Positions 24,883 through 29,664 of a DNA stretch of 29,664 bases are shown here, piece by piece. Source of the DNA: an uncultured Bacteroidota bacterium. Its GTDB lineage: Bacteria; Bacteroidota; Bacteroidia; Chitinophagales; Chitinophagaceae. Made by a program: the position numbers and the translations under genes. The stretch is from NCBI GenBank assembly GCA_903847655.1, contig CAINEG010000034.1:1-29664 (forward strand). Direction: 5' to 3'. The notes below the pieces were generated by a model. The model did not search any database, was not told the DNA's origin, and was given only the letters and a program-made list of their open reading frames with translations. Position 1 is the stretch's first letter. Each line of letters opens with the position of its first letter.

Positions 24883-25650
24883 CTACTTATGAAGGATGGA
24901 TCTGTTCAATATTTCAGTTAATTTTTGCTTGGTATGTAGGGCAAAATCACCCTTCATCATCCAATCGTAGTATTGGGGTTCTTCCTTAAGTACTTGAGTG
25001 ACAGGCTTTCCTTTGTGTTTGCCAAAATTGAACACTTCCACCCCATTTTCAAATACAAATCGTCGAGCAAAGTCTACAATATGGTCTTCCCCGGTAAATT
25101 TCACCACAGCCTCCACCGTATTGCCTATTTGCGGGTATTTTTCCAATTGTGCCTCCAATATCTCCCAGGTGGCCGAGGCATCGGCTTCAGCACTGTGGGC
25201 GTCTTCTAAATTTTTATTGCAATAAAATTTATAGGCAGCAGATAGCGTTCTTTGTTCCATCATATGGTACACTTTCTGCACATCTAATAATTTCCTAGTT
25301 TCAATGTCTACTGAAATACCAGCTCTTAAAAATTCTTCATTTAACATCGGAATATCAAAACGATTGCTATTGTAACCAGCCAAATCACTTAATTCAATAA
25401 ACTGTTTGATTTCGTTGGCGATTTGTTTAAAGGTGGGCGCTTCTTTCACCATTTCATCGGAAATGCCATGAATGTCTGATGCTACTTTTGGAATGGACAT
25501 TTCAGGATTCACAAGTTTCCTTTTCACTTGTTTGCTACCATCTGGTGCTATTTTTACAATCGCTATTTCAACAATTTTATCGGTACTTACATTGATGCCT
25601 GTCGTTTCTAAATCAATAAAGCAAATAGGTCTTGAAAGTTCTAATTTCAT
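24883..25650 (-). CDS. DnaQ-like 3'-5' exonuclease with ExoX-like C-terminal domain
   Basis: 255 residues from the ATG at 25650. A second ATG three codons upstream (25659) is equally possible. The N-terminal DEDDh exonuclease domain has Asp13 and Glu15 in FIDLETTG, Asp99 in GYNSNRFDIPML, and His152 and Asp157 in AHSAEADASATWE. The C-terminal part (about 205-250) contains FNFGKHKGKPV and QYYDWMMKGDF, resembling the accessory domain found after exonuclease X. The protein could act in proofreading or in nucleolytic repair. It is not fused to a polymerase or to a GIY-YIG nuclease, and no polymerase gene is near. It is probably transcribed with the glycosyltransferase downstream. Confidence 0.92.
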   Translation of the reverse strand: MKLELSRPICFIDLETTGINVSTDKIVEIAIVKIAPDGSKQVKRKLVNPEMSIPKVASDIHGISDEMVKEAPTFKQIANEIKQFIELSDLAGYNSNRFDIPMLNEEFLRAGISVDIETRKLLDVQKVYHMMEQRTLSAAYKFYCNKNLEDAHSAEADASATWEILEAQLEKYPQIGNTVEAVVKFTGEDHIVDFARRFVFENGVEVFNFGKHKGKPVTQVLKEEPQYYDWMMKGDFALHTKQKLTEILNRSILHK

Positions 25651-25733
25651 GGTATTCATTATATCAAGTAAAGTTAAGTAAACTTACTAAGCAAAATCAT
25701 TAATTTGAATGAAATAAGCTGGTTTAAATTTAT

Positions 25734-25741
25734 TAAATTTG
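25734..25741 (+). promoter_or_regulatory. ytxJ -7 box TAAATTTG
   Basis: Exact TAnnTTTG match ending 18 bases before the ATG at 25760. A TTTG at 25704-25707 is further than usual (26 bases) for a -33 element. Confidence 0.5.
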
Positions 25742-25759
25742 TGTTTTAATAATTTATTT

Positions 25760-26092
25760 ATGCAGTGGAACCCCATTACGAATATTGACCAACTAGAAGC
25801 CATAGCAGCCGCTTCTTTTCAACAGCCTCAATTGATCCTCAAACACAGTACTACCTGCAGTATCAGCAAAATGGCCTTGGCTAGATTAGAAAGGTCTGCC
25901 ACTCCTGAAAATATCAATTTTCATTTTTTAGATTTGCTAAATTATAGACCCATTTCTCAGGCAATTGCTGAAAAATTTAAAGTTTTTCATGAGTCTCCGC
26001 AAATTTTGCTGATAAAAAATGGCGAATGTACTTTCGATGAAAGTCATGGAGGAATTCAAATGGAAGAAATTGAGGAACAGGCTAAGTTATAA
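25760..26092 (+). CDS. ytxJ: YtxJ-type thioredoxin-like protein (bacillithiol-linked monothiol)
   Basis: 110 residues from the ATG at 25760. The frame extends seven codons upstream, but the family N-terminus and the -7 box support this ATG. Thioredoxin-like fold with a single active-site cysteine, Cys33, in KHSTTCSISKMAL. This is the TCxIS motif of YtxJ, a protein connected with bacillithiol redox systems. The remainder (FHFLDLLNYRPIS, FKVFHESPQILLIKNG, HGGIQMEEIEEQ) matches the family throughout. It presumably resolves or transfers bacillithiol mixed disulfides in the cytoplasm, inferred from the family name. It is a single-gene unit facing the thiolase convergently with a four-base gap. Confidence 0.93.
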   Translation: MQWNPITNIDQLEAIAAASFQQPQLILKHSTTCSISKMALARLERSATPENINFHFLDLLNYRPISQAIAEKFKVFHESPQILLIKNGECTFDESHGGIQMEEIEEQAKL

Positions 26093-26096
26093 ATAA

Positions 26097-27281
26097 TTAA
26101 ATTATAGCTTCTATCACCATTGCTGATGCCCCACCACCACCATTACAAATTGCAGCAGCCCCATATTTTGCTTTCTTCTTATGTAATATATGAATTAAGG
26201 TGACTATTATTCTAGCACCGCTACAACCCAAAGGATGACCTAAGGCCACGGCACCACCATGAACATTTACTTTGTTCATATCTAATTCTAAAATTTTTGT
26301 ATTGACTAGTCCAACGACAGAAAAAGCTTCATTGAATTCAAAAAAATCAATGGCTTCAGTTTTTAAGCCTGCTTTATTTATAGCTTTTGGTAAGGCCAAA
26401 GCGGGTGTAGTCGTAAACCATTTTGGATCTTGCTCAGCATCAGCAAATCCTTTGATAATGGCAATGGGTTGTATACCCAATGCCTTTGCTTTTTCTGCAC
26501 TCATTAAAACCAAGGCAGCAGCGCCATCATTCATGGTGCTTGCATTGGCTGCAGTCACTGTCCCCTCTTTAGTAAATGCAGGATTTAATTGAGCAATTTT
26601 TTCAAAATTAACTTTAGTTGGTTCTTCATCTTGATTAATAATAATGGACGCACCTTTTTTTTGGGGTATTTCTACTGGAACAATCTCTTCTTTAAACCAA
26701 CCATTACTTGATGCTGTTTGTGCTTTTTTATAACTGTTGGTGGCAAATTCATCCTGAGCAGCTCTTGAAATTTCATATTTAGCTGCGCAGAGATCGGCAA
26801 AATTGCCCATGGCTACTTGATCATACACATCCACCAATCCGTCTTTAGCCAATCCGTCCTGTAAGATGGTATCACCATATTTATTACCCCATCGTTGGTT
26901 CGTATTGTAAAAGGGTACATTGCTCATGCTTTCCATGCCACCAGCAATGATAATATCAGCATCCCCCAAAAGAATATTTTGAGCTGCAATGGCAATGGAT
27001 TTCATTCCACTGGCACAAACTTTATTGATGGTGGTACAAATCACTTTGTCTGGTAAGCCCGCTATTTTTGCTGCCTGCCTAGCGGGTGCTTGTCCTAATC
27101 CAGCTTGTATCACTGAGCCCATGATTACTTCGTCTATAAGTTCTGCAGCTAAGCCCGATTTTAATAAGGCCGCTTTGATGGCTATTGCACCTAAAGCTGT
27201 AGCAGATAAAGTACTCAAGGAACCCCCAAAGGAACCAATGGGTGTTCTTACTGCGGAAACTATATACACTTCCTTATTCAT
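26097..27281 (-). CDS. Acetyl-CoA C-acyltransferase (thiolase)
   Basis: 394 residues, standard thiolase length. Nucleophile Cys89 is in NKVCASGMKS, His349 in GGAVALGHPLGCSGAR, and the second active-site Cys379 in ICNGGGGASAM. The NEAF element (317-320) is also present. It reversibly condenses or cleaves acetyl-CoA units in the cytoplasm. The overall sequence fits the biosynthetic acetyl-CoA acetyltransferase group better than the FadA group, and no fadB-type multifunctional gene is adjacent. It begins 10 bases after the end of cvfB on the same strand, so the two are probably co-transcribed. Confidence 0.95.
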   Translation of the reverse strand: MNKEVYIVSAVRTPIGSFGGSLSTLSATALGAIAIKAALLKSGLAAELIDEVIMGSVIQAGLGQAPARQAAKIAGLPDKVICTTINKVCASGMKSIAIAAQNILLGDADIIIAGGMESMSNVPFYNTNQRWGNKYGDTILQDGLAKDGLVDVYDQVAMGNFADLCAAKYEISRAAQDEFATNSYKKAQTASSNGWFKEEIVPVEIPQKKGASIIINQDEEPTKVNFEKIAQLNPAFTKEGTVTAANASTMNDGAAALVLMSAEKAKALGIQPIAIIKGFADAEQDPKWFTTTPALALPKAINKAGLKTEAIDFFEFNEAFSVVGLVNTKILELDMNKVNVHGGAVALGHPLGCSGARIIVTLIHILHKKKAKYGAAAICNGGGGASAMVIEAII

Positions 27282-27291
27282 AGGATAAATT

Positions 27292-28164
27292 TTAATCAGC
27301 GGCTGTTTCTGCAGTTGCAGTTGTTTCTGGCGCTAAATGAATTCCATCTTCTTCAATGGTAATTAATTTAAGTTTATACAACATCCCAACATTCATCTTA
27401 AATGCTTTTTTACTCATTCCAAAAAATGCATAAATATCATCTGGTGCAGATTTGTCGTGATAGGGCAAGAAGCCTTTATGCGATTTCAATAAACTAATTA
27501 TTTTTTGGTTGTCATAGGCTAATTTTTCACCCCCTTGTTTACCTAATCCGATGTCCAACTTATTGTCTTCTCTAATTTTTTTGACAAAGGCCTCGTCAAT
27601 AAATTGACCAATATGCAAATGTGTGAATACTTCATTTTTATACACTAATCCTTGATGCACTTGATTCACAATGACTACATAACCTATTTCAGATTCACGG
27701 TACACTTGCACTTTTACTTTCTCTCCTTCCTTCACCGTTAAATGATCGTTGCTAATTTGTTTGTCTATCTTTTCTGTGGCGGCAACCCTACCTGTTTGCC
27801 CATCAATGTATAATTTCACTAAGTACTTGCCGCCCAAACGCATGGTGGACAATTGTTGCGAAACAGGCACAAACAAATCCTTCATTAAGCCCCAATCCAA
27901 GAAGGCACCTTGAGAAGTTACTTCTACCACTTTTAATGCGGCAATATCGCCCACTACTGCTAATGGCTCTTGAGTAGTAGCAATCAGACGATTGTCAGAA
28001 TCATGGTAAACAAAAACACTAATGGTATCACCAATCTGAAGTCCTGAAGGCACAAATCGCTTAGGCAATAAAATACCTTCGGCCCCATCATCCATATAAA
28101 AACCAAAATCAACTTTTCGGTCTACACGCATCAAATTAAACTGACCTACATTAATTGTTGACAT
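27292..28164 (-). CDS. cvfB: CvfB-type S1-like RNA-binding protein
   Basis: 290 residues, the usual CvfB length. The N-terminal S1-like modules include VDFGFYMDDGAEGILLPKRF, with the second around TSQGAFLDWGLMKDLFVP. A third S1-like stretch follows (VNQVHQGLVYKNEVF). The C-terminal part (KKAFKMNVGMLYKLKLITIE) fits the winged-helix domain. CvfB proteins bind RNA and influence gene expression and virulence in Staphylococcus, and the role in Bacteroidota is not established. The Ala/Thr/Glu-rich tail is probably disordered. It lies 15 bases after parC and 10 before the thiolase, so the three likely form one transcript. Confidence 0.93.
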   Translation of the reverse strand: MSTINVGQFNLMRVDRKVDFGFYMDDGAEGILLPKRFVPSGLQIGDTISVFVYHDSDNRLIATTQEPLAVVGDIAALKVVEVTSQGAFLDWGLMKDLFVPVSQQLSTMRLGGKYLVKLYIDGQTGRVAATEKIDKQISNDHLTVKEGEKVKVQVYRESEIGYVVIVNQVHQGLVYKNEVFTHLHIGQFIDEAFVKKIREDNKLDIGLGKQGGEKLAYDNQKIISLLKSHKGFLPYHDKSAPDDIYAFFGMSKKAFKMNVGMLYKLKLITIEEDGIHLAPETTATAETAAD

Positions 28165-28179
28165 GGTATATTTTTAATT

Positions 28180-29664
28180 TTAAAACAATTCTGGTTGTGC
28201 ATCATTGGGATCTTTAATCACCACTTTATTTTCCCAATTCATTTCTACCGTCTTTGAAAAGTCCACCAACTTTGTACCAATGGCTTTCCATCCCATCACA
28301 TCCACCATCTTACTCACTTTAAACTTGGTTTTTCTTACCTGTGTACCTCTTCCTGTATTTACGGCCAGTATGGGCTCTGCGAAAGTTGATACGGTGACCA
28401 AGTAGTTACCAGCGCCTTCTTTAATAAAAGTAAAAGGAGTTTTCAATGTGGTCGTTTCAATTAAGAAGCGTTTAATATTGAATTGTAATTTATCCTTATC
28501 TAAATATACAGCGGTGACTATTTTTTCAGGATCAAATTTCTCCATAAAAATTACTTTTTCAGGATCAAATCTTTGACTTACTTCGGTATCAGTGACCTCG
28601 TAATTCCCGTCCTTGGTAATGACCAGTAATTTCTCGTCTTCAAAGGTACCCAAATAAATTCCTTTTTCATCGGTATTTAAACGGCCAAACTTGTCATCAA
28701 ACCAAAGCTTTCTGCCAAGTAAAGTACTTTTGCCCGCTTCTTTCAATTTAACTGCCTTTACTGGGTATTTAGTCACTTGATTGCCCACACTGCTTCTGCC
28801 CTTTACTTCCAAGGAGTCAAAAAAGAAATCAAATTCTTTGATGCGTGCCGAGCAATTGGGGCTTAATATAATTTTTACTGATTCTGCTTCGCCATTTAGG
28901 TTAATGGATAGATAATGCACTTTTGATTTTTCAGCACTCTTCGCCAAGAAATATTCTTTGTCACGGGTCACGCCAGTTACATTGAATCTTTTAGCATAAG
29001 CAATTCCTGAAGCGCCATCGGCATAGACCATATTGTAAGTAGTACGCTCATCATTTTTTTGAAATACCGCTGCATGGATGATGTCTTTGCCAATAAATAC
29101 TTTATCAGATACTTTTACCACTTTCATCACCCCCGACTTTGAAAAAGCAATGATGTCATCATAGTCAGTACAATCAAATAAGAATTCATCCTTTTTCAAG
29201 CTAGTTCCAATAAAACCTTCTACTCGATTGATGTATAATTTAGTATTGGCAATGGCCACTTGTTTCACCTGAATGGTATCAAATTCTTTAATTTCAGTTT
29301 TTCTTTCTTTGCCTTTACCATATTTCTTCGCTAAATTCTCATAATAAGCTACTGCATAATCCACCAAATTGGCCAAATGATTTTTCACTTCTTTAATTTC
29401 TTCTTCGATGGTTTTAATTTGTGCATTCAATTCATCAATATCCAATTTGTAGATTCTTCTTACTGGCTTATCTGTTAATTTTAATAAATCGGCACGTTCA
29501 ATAGGCTTTTTAAATTTCTTCTTAAAAGGCTGGAAGGCTTCGTCAATGGCTTCTATCACTTTGTCCCAAGTAGCATGTTTTTTCTCTAATTCCTTGTATA
29601 TTTTTTCTTCGAAGAATATTTTTTCTAAGCTAGTGAAATGCCATTTGTCTTCTAATTCTTTCAA
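28180..29664 (-). CDS. parC: DNA topoisomerase IV subunit A, Bacteroidota type, N-terminal part missing at window edge
   Basis: 494 residues visible, open to the window edge. The frame begins inside the breakage-reunion domain, so the catalytic Tyr is not in the window and the Met at the edge is probably internal. The visible part has a Lys/Glu-rich helical region and coiled coil (about 75-125, LDIDELNAQIKTIEEEIKEV). It is followed by a beta-pinwheel-type C-terminal domain with repeated blades (FSKSGVMKVVKV, EVKGRSSVGNQVTKY, NTGRGTQVRKTKF). No GyrA box (QRRGGKG) is seen, which favours ParC over GyrA. The family's usual length is near 850-900 residues. It is presumably the lead gene of parC-cvfB-thiolase. 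Confidence 0.87.
   Translation of the reverse strand: MKELEDKWHFTSLEKIFFEEKIYKELEKKHATWDKVIEAIDEAFQPFKKKFKKPIERADLLKLTDKPVRRIYKLDIDELNAQIKTIEEEIKEVKNHLANLVDYAVAYYENLAKKYGKGKERKTEIKEFDTIQVKQVAIANTKLYINRVEGFIGTSLKKDEFLFDCTDYDDIIAFSKSGVMKVVKVSDKVFIGKDIIHAAVFQKNDERTTYNMVYADGASGIAYAKRFNVTGVTRDKEYFLAKSAEKSKVHYLSINLNGEAESVKIILSPNCSARIKEFDFFFDSLEVKGRSSVGNQVTKYPVKAVKLKEAGKSTLLGRKLWFDDKFGRLNTDEKGIYLGTFEDEKLLVITKDGNYEVTDTEVSQRFDPEKVIFMEKFDPEKIVTAVYLDKDKLQFNIKRFLIETTTLKTPFTFIKEGAGNYLVTVSTFAEPILAVNTGRGTQVRKTKFKVSKMVDVMGWKAIGTKLVDFSKTVEMNWENKVVIKDPNDAQPELF

Noticed and set aside
1..29664. Search for CRISPR arrays, tandem repeats, insertion-sequence ends, tRNA or rRNA genes and riboswitches.
   Set aside because: No regularly spaced repeats, transposase or integrase, tRNA-like stem-loop set or long structured leader was found. 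The longest intergenic gaps are about 100-120 bases.

Overview
The window is an AT-rich, gene-dense stretch of a Bacteroidota chromosome, most likely of the order Chitinophagales. Four things point there. The recurring upstream motif is TAnnTTTG, the Bacteroidota -7 box, and Shine-Dalgarno sites are nearly absent. The exported proteins have Gln right after the predicted signal-peptide cleavage site. The protein set is typical of the phylum: a GlmU-like protein, a TonB-dependent receptor with a carboxypeptidase-regulatory-like domain, YtxJ, CvfB, an SpmA-SpmB fusion and a Bacteroidota-type topoisomerase IV A subunit. I see no rRNA, tRNA, insertion sequence, prophage, CRISPR array or restriction system, and no gene-free stretch above 300 bases.

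Layout. 1-3099 (minus): lepA (3' end cut by the window edge), tpiA and a GlmU-like protein. 3204-6565 (plus): pruA, pdhA and a membrane-anchored TPR protein, closed by a very strong terminator hairpin. 6666-7828 (plus): a LutA-like Fe-S protein and an EVE-domain protein. 7830-9062 (minus): the SpmA-SpmB fusion. 9141-11061 (plus): ychF and a lipoprotein glutaminyl cyclase. 11082-17334 (minus): a compact four-gene cluster, transcribed as a 1001-residue periplasmic TPR protein, an outer-membrane barrel with a Lys-rich N-terminus, a tail-anchored HU-like protein and a zinc-ribbon methyltransferase. 17455-23162 (plus): a thioesterase, cinA, a 2-oxoacid dehydrogenase E2 and a TonB-dependent receptor. 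23190-25650 (minus): an EamA transporter, a dolichol-phosphate-mannose-synthase-like glycosyltransferase and a DnaQ-type exonuclease. 25760-26092 (plus): ytxJ. 26097-29664 (minus): a thiolase, cvfB and the C-terminal part of parC (cut by the window edge).

Functionally it is mostly core metabolism (triosephosphate isomerase, proline catabolism, E1-alpha and E2 of 2-oxoacid dehydrogenases, thiolase), translation-associated GTPases (LepA, YchF), DNA maintenance and envelope biogenesis. No classical defence or mobile system is visible. The best candidate for something little described is the 11082-17334 envelope cluster. A second theme is the glutaminyl cyclase, encoded here together with three exported proteins whose predicted mature N-terminus is Gln.
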